A stretch of DNA of 32,102 nt from Streptosporangiaceae bacterium (lineage in GTDB: Bacteria > Actinomycetota > Actinomycetes > Streptosporangiales > Streptosporangiaceae). Positions 16,987-25,260 of this stretch are shown here, piece by piece (position 1 is the stretch's first letter; the number at the start of each line of letters is the position of its first letter). The stretch covers positions 1-32,102 of the forward strand of contig JAOPYH010000064.1 of the NCBI GenBank assembly GCA_025964715.1, written 5' to 3'. A program made the position numbers and the translations under genes. The notes under the pieces were generated by a model. That model did no database searches, had not been told where the DNA came from, and was given only the letters and a program-made list of their open reading frames with translations.

Positions 16987-18018
16987 CTAGGCCGGGGGCG
17001 CCGGGCGGGACGGCGGCGACGGCGAGGGGGGCGACGTGGGATCGCCGGGCCGGGCCGGGTGTTGCCGCGGGCCGGCCTGGCGCGTCTCGGTGGTCAGCTC
17101 GGTGTACTTGCGGCCGGAGGTCAGCGGCTTGCCCCCGTAGAGCTCCGACACCGTCACGAAGACGAAGCCCGCCTTGCTGAGCTTCGCCACGATGCCCGGG
17201 ACCGCCGCCACAGTGGTGGGATGGATGTCGTGCAACAGAATGATGGAGCCGCTGTTGGCGGCATGCACGACGCGGCGCTGGACCACCGCGGAGTCACGGT
17301 CCCGCCAGTCCAGCGGGTCGACCGCCCACAGGATCTGCGCCAGCCCGTGGCGCCGCGCGACCGCCGCGACCTGCCGGTCGGTCGAGCCGTACGGGGGGCG
17401 GAACAGCACGGGGGTGTTGCCGGTCAGCCGCCAGATCGCCTTCTGGGTCCGGCCTATCTCCGACTCGACGGCGCCGGTGGGGATCGCGGAGAGGTCGGCG
17501 TGGCTGTAGCTGTGGTCCCCGATCTCGTGGCCGTCGGCGGACTCGCGCCGGAGCAGCTGCGGATAGGCCGCGACCTGGCAGCCGAGCACGAAGAAAGTGG
17601 CCCGCACCCGCCTGGCCCTCAGGATGTCCAGCAGGTGCGCGGTTCCCGGAGCCGGCCCGTCATCGAAGGTCAGTGCCACGCACCTGCGCACCCAGCAGTC
17701 CACGGCCGGACGTGCGGCCGGGAGGGGCGGCACTCCCCCCGGCGCGGTCCCGTGCTGCGGTTGGCGGCCCGGCCTGGTCGCGAGCCCGTGAAAGGTCATC
17801 CGGTCGATGGCGGCGGGAAAGGCCAGGGCCGCGGAGGAGGCCGGCGCGGGCACGACCCGACGGGACGGGCCCACCGACGCGAGCCGCGGATTCGCGGCCC
17901 CCGTGGTGGGCGGGGCCGCGGTCAGCGAGCTCATCAGCCCGGCGCCGGTCAGCGTCACCACGAGGAGCACGGACCGCCTGAAGAGGACCTTTGCGCTCGG
18001 CCCGGCCACGCGCGTCAC
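16987..18018 (-). CDS. Exported polysaccharide deacetylase (NodB domain)
   Basis: The 343-residue protein has an N-terminal hydrophobic segment (SVLLVVTLTGAGLMSSLTA, residues about 13-32) that serves as signal peptide or anchor, a low-complexity Ala/Pro spacer, the NodB domain and a Pro/Ser-rich C-terminal tail. All five carbohydrate esterase family 4 motifs are present: LTFDDGPAPGT (near residue 115), GDHSYSHADL with the two metal-binding His, RPPYGSTDRQ, the DWRDRD region and ILLHDIH. It should remove acetyl groups from peptidoglycan or another wall glycan, depending on a divalent metal. GTG at 18018 is chosen for the GAGGGT site five bases upstream; other GTG/ATG codons further up lack one. 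It stands apart from tmsA by about 75 bp on the same strand. The exact glycan substrate is unknown. Confidence 0.9.
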   Translation of the reverse strand: MTRVAGPSAKVLFRRSVLLVVTLTGAGLMSSLTAAPPTTGAANPRLASVGPSRRVVPAPASSAALAFPAAIDRMTFHGLATRPGRQPQHGTAPGGVPPLPAARPAVDCWVRRCVALTFDDGPAPGTAHLLDILRARRVRATFFVLGCQVAAYPQLLRRESADGHEIGDHSYSHADLSAIPTGAVESEIGRTQKAIWRLTGNTPVLFRPPYGSTDRQVAAVARRHGLAQILWAVDPLDWRDRDSAVVQRRVVHAANSGSIILLHDIHPTTVAAVPGIVAKLSKAGFVFVTVSELYGGKPLTSGRKYTELTTETRQAGPRQHPARPGDPTSPPSPSPPSRPAPPA

Positions 18019-18199
18019 CCCTGACCCTCGGCGGCAGCGATCTTCCTGGACGACCCTCAGTGTAGGCATGCCCACAGGGCGTGGCCCAGCGAAACGTGCG
18101 AGTGTCGGGAACCCCGGTGGCGGCCCCGGCGTTAACGTCGTACCCACATGGAGGCCCGCCGCACCGCTCCGGTGCGAGGCCGGAGGACAGGACGGGCGG

Positions 18200-18568
18200 A
18201 TGAGGTTCCGGGACCGATTCGGGATCCGCAAGCACCGCGGCCCGAAAGTCAGCAAGCTCGACCGCGAGGCCACCGACGCCGACATCGAAGCACTGATCGC
18301 CTTCGCTCGGGGCCGGCAGGGCGTGGAGTTCTTCGTCGAGCCGGAGACTTTCGCGACGGACACGACGGCTGTCGCCGTGGCCCATGACGGCGAGTGGACG
18401 CGCCGCCGGGTCGGTGCGCCACAGGTCATCGCCAAGGTCGCCCGCGACCTTGGCCTGCCGATCTACGACGTCAACCTGGTCGGTTATCCGCGGCGCATGC
18501 GCGCCTGGAACGAGCGGAACCGGGACCGCAGGATCGATCCCGGCACTCCGGGGGCCGCCGTCCGCTGA
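18200..18568 (+). CDS. Small conserved actinobacterial protein of unknown function
   Basis: The 122-residue product starts MRFRDRFGIRKHRGPKVSKLDREATDADIEA in outline and contains VEFFVEPETFATDTTAVAVAHDGEWTRRRVG and GLPIYDVNLVGYPRRMRAWNERNRDRR. It has basic ends, no signal peptide and no membrane segment. I recognise similar short proteins in Streptomyces and relatives from memory (the VEPxT..AHDGEWTRRR and VGYPxRM blocks), without a known function. The ATG at 18200 follows GGACGGGCGG; a better GGAGG lies 13 bases upstream. It is divergent from the deacetylase and convergent with the DUF4192 gene, and appears to be its own transcription unit. I cannot propose an activity. Confidence 0.75.
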   Translation: MRFRDRFGIRKHRGPKVSKLDREATDADIEALIAFARGRQGVEFFVEPETFATDTTAVAVAHDGEWTRRRVGAPQVIAKVARDLGLPIYDVNLVGYPRRMRAWNERNRDRRIDPGTPGAAVR

Positions 18569-18588
18569 CTCCGGCCGCGGCGGGCGAC

Positions 18589-18622
18589 CGTGGCGGTCAG
18601 GCCGGCCGGCCTGACCGCCACG
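18589..18622. terminator. 34-bp perfect palindrome, shared terminator
   Basis: The sequence from 18589 to 18622 is a perfect palindrome that folds as a 15-bp stem with a GGCC loop. It lies between the convergent small unknown gene and the DUF4192 gene, and most likely stops transcription from both sides. Confidence 0.75.
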
Positions 18623-18647
18623 CGGGTGCCGGTGCGGGACCCGTGCT

Positions 18648-19763
18648 TCAGCTCGCCCTCCTTTCGGTCTCCGGGTCGCCACGTCCGTCCCGCCGGCCCG
18701 GCACATCGTCCTCGTAGGCCGCCGCGAGTTCGGCCGGCGTCATCCTCAGGCGTGCCGCGGAGGGCGGGATGCCGGAACCGACCAGGTCGTGCAGCAGATG
18801 GGCCATGGAATAGCCGGGGTCGGCCGTGAAGGCCCGCTCCAGGGCGACGTTCGCCAGCCCGCCGTCACCGGCGGAGAAGGCGGCGTAGGCGAGCAGGCAG
18901 GCCGGCGCCGCCGCGTAGGGCTCCTCGACCCGGCGCAGGACATCCCGCCAGAACTCGATGTGGTCGCCGAGCCGGTCGAGGTCCACCCGCACCCATGCCT
19001 CGTCGCGCACCCGCAGGTGCGTGAGGAGCAGCCCGAGCCAGGCGGCCTCATCATCGGTCGGCGGCGTGTCCTCCGAGCCGATCCGTCCGGTGACCCGCCG
19101 TACCAACGGCAGCCCCTCGGCGATCATCCGGCTCCGGACGACGGAGTCGTCCAGAGTCCCGTCCGCCCATGCGAGGATCCGCTCCTCGGCCCGGCCGGTG
19201 GCCTGGCGCATCGACGTGCGAGCCGTCCCGGCGAGCGGCGCGACCGTCCGCGCCAGCTCGGCCCGGTCGGCGAGCACCACCTGTCCCTCGAGCGTCGCCT
19301 GCGCGGCCACGGTGCTCGTGGTGATGTCGAACCGGGTGCCCTCGGCCGGGCAGCACTCGAGGTCGTCGCACAGATAGGACCAATAACGGTCGCCCTCCAC
19401 TCTCAGCGCCTCGCGCAGCCGGATGTGGTGCCGTGCCAGGGCCGACCCCGCGGCGTCCATCAGCGGCGTCACACGGGCCGCCGGCCCGTAGCCCACCATC
19501 ACCGCGATCGGGAAGCGGTTGTGCGCCAGCATCGCCGCGAGCCGCTCGCCGATGTCCTGCGTAGCGTCGCCGTCGGCGGCCGGGTGAGCGGCCAGAGGTA
19601 AGTCGATCCGCATCGCGCACGTCCCGTTGGGCCCGCCGGAGCCGACGGCCACGAGACTGTTGTCGGGGTGGAAGCCGAGGAGGTAGGGGACGGCGGACAG
19701 AACGTCTTTGGGGCTGCGGATCACCATGGGCGACCGGTGGTCGCCGGGCATGTCGTCGGTCAT
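18648..19763 (-). CDS. DUF4192 domain protein
   Basis: The 371-residue actinobacterial protein fits the DUF4192 family throughout. It starts with the family signature IRSPKDVLSAVPYLLGFHPDNSLVAVGSGG and continues with MRIDLP, VMVGYGP, DRYWSYLCDDLECCPAEGTRFD, AAWLGLLLTHLRVRDEAW, ACLLAYAAFSAGDGGLANVALERA and a Glu/Arg-rich tail. No membrane segment, signal peptide or catalytic motif is visible, and no biochemical role is known to me. ATG at 19763 is chosen because the conserved region begins shortly after it; the upstream extension to 19823 has no family similarity. It is divergent from the acyl-CoA ligase across 256 bp. Confidence 0.88.
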   Translation of the reverse strand: MTDDMPGDHRSPMVIRSPKDVLSAVPYLLGFHPDNSLVAVGSGGPNGTCAMRIDLPLAAHPAADGDATQDIGERLAAMLAHNRFPIAVMVGYGPAARVTPLMDAAGSALARHHIRLREALRVEGDRYWSYLCDDLECCPAEGTRFDITTSTVAAQATLEGQVVLADRAELARTVAPLAGTARTSMRQATGRAEERILAWADGTLDDSVVRSRMIAEGLPLVRRVTGRIGSEDTPPTDDEAAWLGLLLTHLRVRDEAWVRVDLDRLGDHIEFWRDVLRRVEEPYAAAPACLLAYAAFSAGDGGLANVALERAFTADPGYSMAHLLHDLVGSGIPPSAARLRMTPAELAAAYEDDVPGRRDGRGDPETERRAS

Positions 19764-19945
19764 GCCACGGAGCCTGACACCCGAGGTCACCGCGCAGCGG
19801 CCCGAACCGGTTTCTGTGGACAACGGGGGGCCGGAGACCCCGGAGCGCGCGAGCGCCGCCGAATGTGGAGGTCAGAGGGTATTGACCGCCGGTGACGCGT
19901 CGGCGGCGGAAAGTTACGCGATAGAGACCTTCCACATAAATGCAT

Positions 19946-19961
19946 TTGGACTGGTATCCAA
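19946..19961. promoter_or_regulatory. Short inverted repeat upstream of the acyl-CoA ligase
   Basis: TTGGA-N6-TCCAA lies in a relatively AT-rich stretch about 60 bp before the ligase ATG. A -10-like TACTTT occurs at 19987-19992. The size suits a dimeric regulator site, but the arms are only 5 bp. Confidence 0.25.
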
Positions 19962-20019
19962 TCGACGGTCACGGCACAATCCGGGGTACTTTCGACACCA
20001 TCGCCAGGATGGGATCCAG

Positions 20020-21729
20020 ATGGCCAGCCCTTACGACGACAAGCCTTGGTTGCGGTACTACCCCACCGGTGTCCCGGCCGATGTCGACGTGCCCGACGTC
20101 CCACTGACCCAGCTGCTAGACGACGCGGCGAGACGGTTTCCGCGCCGAAAAGCCGTGGCCTTCCTCGGCCGCACCCTGACGTACCGCCAGACAGTGCACC
20201 AGGTGGACCGCTTCGCCGGGGCGCTGCGCCGGCTCGGCGTCCGCAAGGGCGACCGGATCGCGCTGATCCTGCCCAACTGCCCGCAGCAGATCATCGCCTT
20301 CTATGGCACGCTGCGGCGAGGCGGGGTGGTGGTGATGCACAATCCGCTCTACACCTCCGCCGAGCTGCATCACCAGCTCGCGGACTCCGGTGCGCGGGTC
20401 GCCGTCGTACTCGACCGCGTTCACAAGACCGTGGCCCAGGCACTCCCGGGCACTCATGTCGAACATGTCATCGTCACATCGCTGATCGAGTACCTGCCGT
20501 GGCGCAAGCGGCTGCTGCTCCGGCTGCCGCTGGCGAAGGCACGGCGGCTCCGCGCGGAGCTCAGCACCCCGGTGTCAGAGGAAGCGGACGTCATCGCCTT
20601 CCGGGACCTGATGTCCAAGGAACGTGAACGCCACCAGCAGGTGCCCATCGAGCCGCACCTGGATCTGGCCGCGCTGCAGTACACCGGGGGCACGACGGGG
20701 CGGCCCAAGGGTGCGATGCTGACCCACCGCAACCTGGTCGCCAACGCCTACCAGACCGTCGCGTGGGACCCGGGCATCCGCCCCGGGCGCGAGGTCACCC
20801 TGGCCGTCCTGCCGCTCTTCCACGTCTTCGGGCTGACCATGTGCCTGACCTCGACCCTGCTGGCCGGCGGCACCGTGGTCCTGATCCCGCGCTTCGACCT
20901 CGATCTGGTGCTGGAATCGGTGCGGAAGTGGAAGCCGACCATCTTTCCCGGGGTCCCGCCGATCTATCAGCAGCTCGCCGACGCACCCGGGGCGCGCAAA
21001 GCCGGCGTCGGCCGGATCCGCTCCTGCGTCTCCGGTGCCATGAAACTTCCCCGGCAGACCGTTGACGCGCTCTACCAGGGCACCGGCGCCCACGTGATCC
21101 AGGGCTACGGGCTGACCGAGACCTCTCCGGTGGCGCTGGCCAACCCCATGGACGGCAACGCCCGGCACGTCTCGGTGGGGGTTCCGCTCCCGGGGACCGA
21201 GGCCCGCCTGGTCGGCGAGGAGGACTTCGGCCTCACGGTGCCGGTCGGTCACGCCGGTGAACTGGTGATCCGTGGCCCGCAGGTCTTCGCCGGCTACTGG
21301 GGTCAGCGGGCGGAGACGGCCGAGGTCCTGCGGGACGGGTGGGTCCGTACCGGCGACATCGCCACGATGAGCCCCGACGGGTTCTTCACCCTGATCGACC
21401 GCAAACGGGACGTCGTGATCGTGGACGGGTTCAACGTCTATCCGTCCGAGATCGAGGACGTGATCTGCAGCCACCCGGCCGTCGAGGACTCCGCGATCGT
21501 GGGCGTGCCCGACGTTCGGCACGGCGAGATCGTCAAGGCCTATGTCGTCGTCCGCAACGACATGATCTCGCCCACGGGCGACGAGCTCTACGAACACTGT
21601 GCACGGCAGCTGGCCCGGCACAAGGTGCCATACTCCATCGAGTTCCGGCCGGATCTGCCGCGCAACATCCTCGGCAAGGTCCTGCGCCGCGTCCTGCGCG
21701 ACGAGGCGATGGCCGGCCAGTTCAGCTGA
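20020..21729 (+). CDS. fadD: Long-chain fatty acid-CoA ligase (AMP-forming)
   Basis: The 569-residue enzyme activates fatty acids to acyl-CoA through an acyl-AMP intermediate. It carries the AMP-binding P-loop YTGGTTGRPKGAMLTH (about residue 221), the PLFHVFGLT segment, GYGLTETSP (about 363), GWVRTGDIATMSPDGFFTLIDRKRDVVIVDGFNVYPSEIEDV linking the two domains, and the C-terminal catalytic Lys in NILGKVLRRVLRDE. The N-terminus (KPWLRYYPTGVPADVDVP) is the usual long-chain ligase start. ATG at 20020 is chosen for that reason; the ribosome site (AGGATGGGA) is moderate. It is complete and lies close to a P450 and 10-methyl fatty acid genes, so branched or hydroxylated acids are conceivable substrates. 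Chain-length preference cannot be told from sequence. Confidence 0.95.
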   Translation: MASPYDDKPWLRYYPTGVPADVDVPDVPLTQLLDDAARRFPRRKAVAFLGRTLTYRQTVHQVDRFAGALRRLGVRKGDRIALILPNCPQQIIAFYGTLRRGGVVVMHNPLYTSAELHHQLADSGARVAVVLDRVHKTVAQALPGTHVEHVIVTSLIEYLPWRKRLLLRLPLAKARRLRAELSTPVSEEADVIAFRDLMSKERERHQQVPIEPHLDLAALQYTGGTTGRPKGAMLTHRNLVANAYQTVAWDPGIRPGREVTLAVLPLFHVFGLTMCLTSTLLAGGTVVLIPRFDLDLVLESVRKWKPTIFPGVPPIYQQLADAPGARKAGVGRIRSCVSGAMKLPRQTVDALYQGTGAHVIQGYGLTETSPVALANPMDGNARHVSVGVPLPGTEARLVGEEDFGLTVPVGHAGELVIRGPQVFAGYWGQRAETAEVLRDGWVRTGDIATMSPDGFFTLIDRKRDVVIVDGFNVYPSEIEDVICSHPAVEDSAIVGVPDVRHGEIVKAYVVVRNDMISPTGDELYEHCARQLARHKVPYSIEFRPDLPRNILGKVLRRVLRDEAMAGQFS

Positions 21730-21772
21730 ACCGGGCGCACGCTGTTCTGACATGGCCGGTGCGTACGGGCGG

Positions 21773-21778
21773 TAGCGT
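21773..21778 (+). promoter_or_regulatory. -10 box for the DinG-like helicase
   Basis: TAGCGT ends eight bases before GTG 21787, giving a probable leaderless mRNA. A weak CTGACA (21747-21752) is the only -35 candidate and has a long 20-bp spacer. Confidence 0.45.
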
Positions 21779-21786
21779 TGGCCTCC

Positions 21787-23901
21787 GTGTCCGCCCCCTC
21801 GTCCGCCGCCACGCGCCCGTCCACCGACTCCGCCGCCAAGGTGCCCGAGATGGGAACCTTGCTCGCCGCCGCCGTGGAGGCGATCGGGGGTGCCGAGAGA
21901 CCCGGGCAGGTCACGATGGCCGAGGCCGTGCAGCACGCGATCGAGTCGGGCGAGCACCTCGCCGCACAGGCCGGCACCGGCACCGGCAAGTCGCTGGCCT
22001 ATCTCGTGCCCGCCATCCGGCACGCCGTTTCCTCCAGGAGCACGGTGGTGGTGTCCACCGCGACGATCGCACTGCAACGACAGCTCGTGGACCGCGACCT
22101 GCCCCGCCTGTCCGAGGCCTTGGAACCGCTGCTCGGCCGCAAGCTCGACTTCGCCATCCTGAAGGGCCGGCGCAACTACCTGTGCCTGCACCGCGTACAG
22201 ACCGGCGCGCCTGACGACCCCGAGGAGGGCCTGTTCGATCCGCAGGCGCTGTCGGGCCTCGGCCGCCAGATCACACGGTTGCACGAATGGGCGGACGAGA
22301 CGCGGACCGGCGATCGCGACGAGCTGGTGCCCGGCGTGAGCGAGCAGGCCTGGCGCCAGGTCGCGGTCACGGCCAAGGAGTGCCTCGGCGCGCAACGCTG
22401 TCCGTACGGCACCACGTGCTTCGCCGAGCTGGCGCGGGCGGACGCCGGCGAAGCCGACATCGTGGTGACCAACCACGCGCTCCTCGCCATCGACGCGCTC
22501 GAGGAGTTCCAGGTCCTCCCCGAGCACGACGTCGTGATCATCGACGAGGCCCACGAGCTGGTGGACCGGGTGACATCCGTCGCCGCCGAGGATCTCAGCG
22601 CCTCCAGCGTCGAGGCGGCCGCGCGCAGATGCGGCCGGCTCATCGAGGAGGGCCTCGCCGACCGGCTCCAGGAGGGCGCCGACAGCCTCAAGGTCCTCCT
22701 GCAGGATCAGGCGCCCGGCCGCATGGACGTGCTGCCCTCTCCGCTGGGCACCACCCTCGCGGCCGTACGAGACGCGGCGCACGCCTGCCTGACCGCGCTG
22801 GGCCCCGCTCCCAAGGAGGGCGACCCGGCGGACATGGCGGCCAGGCGGGCCGCGCGATCCTCGGTGGAAGACCTGCACGACACGGCCGTACGGCTGCTGG
22901 GCGCCTTCGAAGCCGAGATCGCCAAGCGGTGGGACGTCGTGTGGCTCGAGAAGCACGTCGAGGGCAGGCGGCCGCCCACCCTGCGGGTCGCGCCCATCGG
23001 GGTGGGCGGCCTGTTGCGGGCCAGCCTGTTCGAGACCCGGACGGCCGTCCTGGCCTCGGCCACGCTCACCCTGGGCGGGTCCTTCGAGCCCCTGGCCCGG
23101 CAGTGGGGCCTTCCTCCCGTGCACGCCGGTACGTCCGGAGCGGCCGCGGGGGCGTCCGCGGCCGGGCCAGAGCCCGGTGCGAGCACCGCCGACCGTACCG
23201 ATCCGGAGCCAGGCTCGGGGAGCGGCAAGGAACTCCGCTGGTCGGGGATCGACGTCGGCTCGCCGTTCGACCACCCCCGCGCGGGGATCCTCTACATCGC
23301 CAGGCACCTGCCCCAGCCCGGCCGGGACGGCCTGCCCGAGGTCTATCTGGACGAGATCGCGGAGCTGGTCGACGCCGCGGGGGGTCGTACGCTCGGGCTC
23401 TTCTCCTCCATGCGGGCGGCCCGGCAGGCGGCCGACGCCCTCAAGGACCGCCTCGGCCATCCCCTCCTGTGCCAGGGTGAGGACTCGACCTCGCTGCTCG
23501 TCAAGCAGTTCGCCGAAGACGAGCGGACCTCGCTGTTCGGCACGCTCTCGCTCTGGCAGGGGGTGGACGTGCCCGGGCCGTCGTTGCAGCTGGTGATCGT
23601 GGACCGGATCCCGTTCCCGCGGCCCGACGATCCGCTCTCGTCGGCGCGGCAGCGGGCGGTCGCGGCGCACGGCGGCAACGGCTTCATGGCGGTGGCGGCC
23701 ACGCACGCCGCGCTGCTGCTGGCCCAGGGCGCGGGCCGGTTGCTCCGCTCGATGGAGGACCGCGGCGTGGTGGCCATCCTGGACCCGAGGCTGGCCACGG
23801 CGCGCTACGGCGACTTCCTGAAGTCCTCACTGCCGCCGTTCTGGACCACTACCGACCCCGCCGTTGTACGGGCGGCTCTGCGCCGCATCGACGCGGGGTG
23901 A
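21787..23901 (+). CDS. dinG: ATP-dependent DNA helicase, DinG/YoaA type, with Fe-S cluster cysteines
   Basis: The product is a superfamily 2, XPD-like 5'-3' helicase of 704 residues, thought to resolve R-loops, forks or G-quadruplexes. Walker A is QAGTGTGKSLAYLVPAI (about residue 64), then STATIALQRQL, DEAH in VVIIDEAHELVDRV (about 253), ASATLTLGG, GSPFDHPRAGILYI, the C-terminal helicase motifs LFSSMRAARQA and LWQGVDVPGPSLQLVIVDRIPFPRPDDPL, and the arginine-finger motif QGAGRLLRS. Four Cys between Walker A and DEAH (near 133, 199, 205, 211; YLCLHR and ECLGAQRCPYGTTC) match the 4Fe-4S ligands of the family. An Ala/Gly/Pro-rich insertion (about residues 445-480) follows the ASAT motif and looks like a lineage-specific linker. 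No LexA box was seen upstream. The ORF ends 4 bp from the convergent aminotransferase. Confidence 0.93.
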   Translation: MSAPSSAATRPSTDSAAKVPEMGTLLAAAVEAIGGAERPGQVTMAEAVQHAIESGEHLAAQAGTGTGKSLAYLVPAIRHAVSSRSTVVVSTATIALQRQLVDRDLPRLSEALEPLLGRKLDFAILKGRRNYLCLHRVQTGAPDDPEEGLFDPQALSGLGRQITRLHEWADETRTGDRDELVPGVSEQAWRQVAVTAKECLGAQRCPYGTTCFAELARADAGEADIVVTNHALLAIDALEEFQVLPEHDVVIIDEAHELVDRVTSVAAEDLSASSVEAAARRCGRLIEEGLADRLQEGADSLKVLLQDQAPGRMDVLPSPLGTTLAAVRDAAHACLTALGPAPKEGDPADMAARRAARSSVEDLHDTAVRLLGAFEAEIAKRWDVVWLEKHVEGRRPPTLRVAPIGVGGLLRASLFETRTAVLASATLTLGGSFEPLARQWGLPPVHAGTSGAAAGASAAGPEPGASTADRTDPEPGSGSGKELRWSGIDVGSPFDHPRAGILYIARHLPQPGRDGLPEVYLDEIAELVDAAGGRTLGLFSSMRAARQAADALKDRLGHPLLCQGEDSTSLLVKQFAEDERTSLFGTLSLWQGVDVPGPSLQLVIVDRIPFPRPDDPLSSARQRAVAAHGGNGFMAVAATHAALLLAQGAGRLLRSMEDRGVVAILDPRLATARYGDFLKSSLPPFWTTTDPAVVRAALRRIDAG

Positions 23902-23905
23902 TCCG

Positions 23906-25117
23906 TCAGGCCGGGAAGGTGCTGAGGAAGTCCCCGATGCGGCCCACGGCGTCTTCGAGGTCGTCGGCACGTTGCAGGGTCACGACCCGGAAATGATCCT
24001 GACCGGCCCAGTTGAACCCCGAACCCTGCACGATCAGCAGCTTCTGCTGCTCGAGCAGGTCCAGCGCGAAACGCACGTCGTCCTGGATCGGGTAGAGCTC
24101 CGGGTCCAGACGTGGGAACACGTACAGCGCTCCCTTGGGCTTCACGCAGCTGACGCCGGGCAGATCGTTGAGCAGCTTCGCCGCCCGGTCGCGCTGCTCA
24201 CCCAGGCGCCCCGTGGGCAGGACCAGCTCATTGATGGTCTGCCGGCCGCCCAGGGCGGCCTGGATGGCGTGCTGGCCGGGCACATTGGGGCACAGCCGCA
24301 TGTTCGCGAGGATGTCCAGACCCTCGATGTAGGACCCGGCGTGCTCCTTCGGCCCCGAGACGACCATCCAGCCGGAGCGGAAGCCGCAGACCCGGTAGGC
24401 CTTGGAGAGTCCGCTGAACGTCAGGCAGAGCACGTCCGGCGCCAGCGTGGCCAGGTTGATGTGCTCGACGCCGTCGTAGAGGATGCGGTCGTAGATCTCG
24501 TCCGAGAAGATCATTAGGTTGTGCCGGCGGGCGAGCTCGACCAGGCCTTCGAGCACCTCACGGCTGTAGACCGCACCGGTGGGGTTGTTCGGATTGATCA
24601 CGACCAGCGCCTTGGTCCGATCGGAGATCTTCGAGGCGAGGTCATCGAGGTCGGGGTTCCACTCCTGCTCCTCGTCGCACACGTAGTGCACGGGCGTGCC
24701 GCCGCCGAGGGACACCGCGGCCGTCCAGAGCGGGTAGTCGGGGGTCGGGATCAGCACCTCGTCGCCGTTGTTGAGGAGCGCCTGAAGCGACATGACGATC
24801 AGCTCGGACACTCCGTTGCCCAGGTAGACGTCCTCGACGTCCAGGCCGGCGACCCCCTGCTCCTCGTAGTGCTGTACGACGGCCCGGCGGGCGGGCAGGA
24901 TGCCCTTGGAGTCGCTGTATCCGTGGGCCTGCGGCAGATTGCGGATGACGTCCTGGAGGATCTCCTCCGGAGCCTCGAACCCGAACGGGGCCGGGTTTCC
25001 GATGTGCAGCTTCAGGATCCGGTGCCCCTCCGTCTCCAGCTGCTTGGCCCGTTTCAGCACCGGACCACGGATGTCGTAACAGACGTTGGCGAGCTTGTCC
25101 GACTGGATGACCTGCAT
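23906..25117 (-). CDS. alaA: Class I/II PLP aminotransferase, AlaA-like (glutamate-pyruvate type)
   Basis: The 403-residue fold-type I aminotransferase probably makes alanine from pyruvate and glutamate in the cytosol. Visible motifs are LKLHIGNPAPFGFEAP, the HGYSDSKGILPARRAVVQHYE substrate loop, GNGVSELI, PTPDYPLWTAAV, VVINPNNPTGAVYSRE with the PLP-ring Asn, FSDEIYDRILYDG (Asp-x-x-Tyr) and the PLP lysine in FSGLSKAYRVCGFRSGWMV. Length and motifs fit the bacterial AlaA group; mycobacterial AspC is a relative, so aspartate or another amino acid acceptor is possible. The ATG at 25117 has no Shine-Dalgarno; a TAAGGT -10 seven bases upstream suggests a leaderless transcript. It is divergent from the tetR operon, whose operator lies about 90 bp upstream. 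Confidence 0.9.
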   Translation of the reverse strand: MQVIQSDKLANVCYDIRGPVLKRAKQLETEGHRILKLHIGNPAPFGFEAPEEILQDVIRNLPQAHGYSDSKGILPARRAVVQHYEEQGVAGLDVEDVYLGNGVSELIVMSLQALLNNGDEVLIPTPDYPLWTAAVSLGGGTPVHYVCDEEQEWNPDLDDLASKISDRTKALVVINPNNPTGAVYSREVLEGLVELARRHNLMIFSDEIYDRILYDGVEHINLATLAPDVLCLTFSGLSKAYRVCGFRSGWMVVSGPKEHAGSYIEGLDILANMRLCPNVPGQHAIQAALGGRQTINELVLPTGRLGEQRDRAAKLLNDLPGVSCVKPKGALYVFPRLDPELYPIQDDVRFALDLLEQQKLLIVQGSGFNWAGQDHFRVVTLQRADDLEDAVGRIGDFLSTFPA

Positions 25118-25124
25118 GGAGGCA

Positions 25125-25130
25125 ACCTTA
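25125..25130 (-). promoter_or_regulatory. -10 box for the aminotransferase
   Basis: On the minus strand TAAGGT (TAnnnT) ends seven bases before ATG 25117. The absence of a ribosome site in that gap supports a leaderless start. Confidence 0.5.
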
Positions 25131-25206
25131 GCCGCGCCCCGCCACAGGGACCTCACGGATATAGCCCCAACTGCGTAAATAGACGGCACATCCAATAATG
25201 TGACCT

Positions 25207-25246
25207 CCGCGACATACAAGCAGGCTTGATTGCTTGTATGTCGCGG
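25207..25246. promoter_or_regulatory. TetR operator: 16-bp-arm perfect inverted repeat
   Basis: CCGCGACATACAAGCA (25207-25222) is repeated exactly inverted at 25231-25246 around an 8-bp spacer. A third half-site, GCTTG at 25224-25228, lies in the spacer and pairs with the left arm's CAAGC. The repeat covers the -35 and most of the spacer of the tetR promoter (25226-25254), so a repressor bound here would shut off the operon. Confidence 0.85.
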
Positions 25247-25254
25247 CCTACGTT
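25226..25254 (+). promoter_or_regulatory. Leaderless promoter of the tetR-oxygenase-SDR operon
   Basis: TTGATT at 25226-25231 and TACGTT at 25249-25254 are separated by exactly 17 bp. The GTG start codon begins seven bases after the -10, so transcription would begin at the start codon. The promoter is embedded in the inverted-repeat operator. Confidence 0.7.
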
Positions 25255-25260
25255 CGGGGT

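Noticed and set aside
20575-23706. 1043-residue open frame on the minus strand
   Set aside because: It is antisense to fadD and dinG, both of which carry full family motifs. Long open antisense frames are common in high-GC DNA, and its translation is Arg/Gly/Val-rich with no recognisable domain.
25234-25260. TTG start for TetR
   Set aside because: It lies within the operator and upstream of the predicted transcription start.
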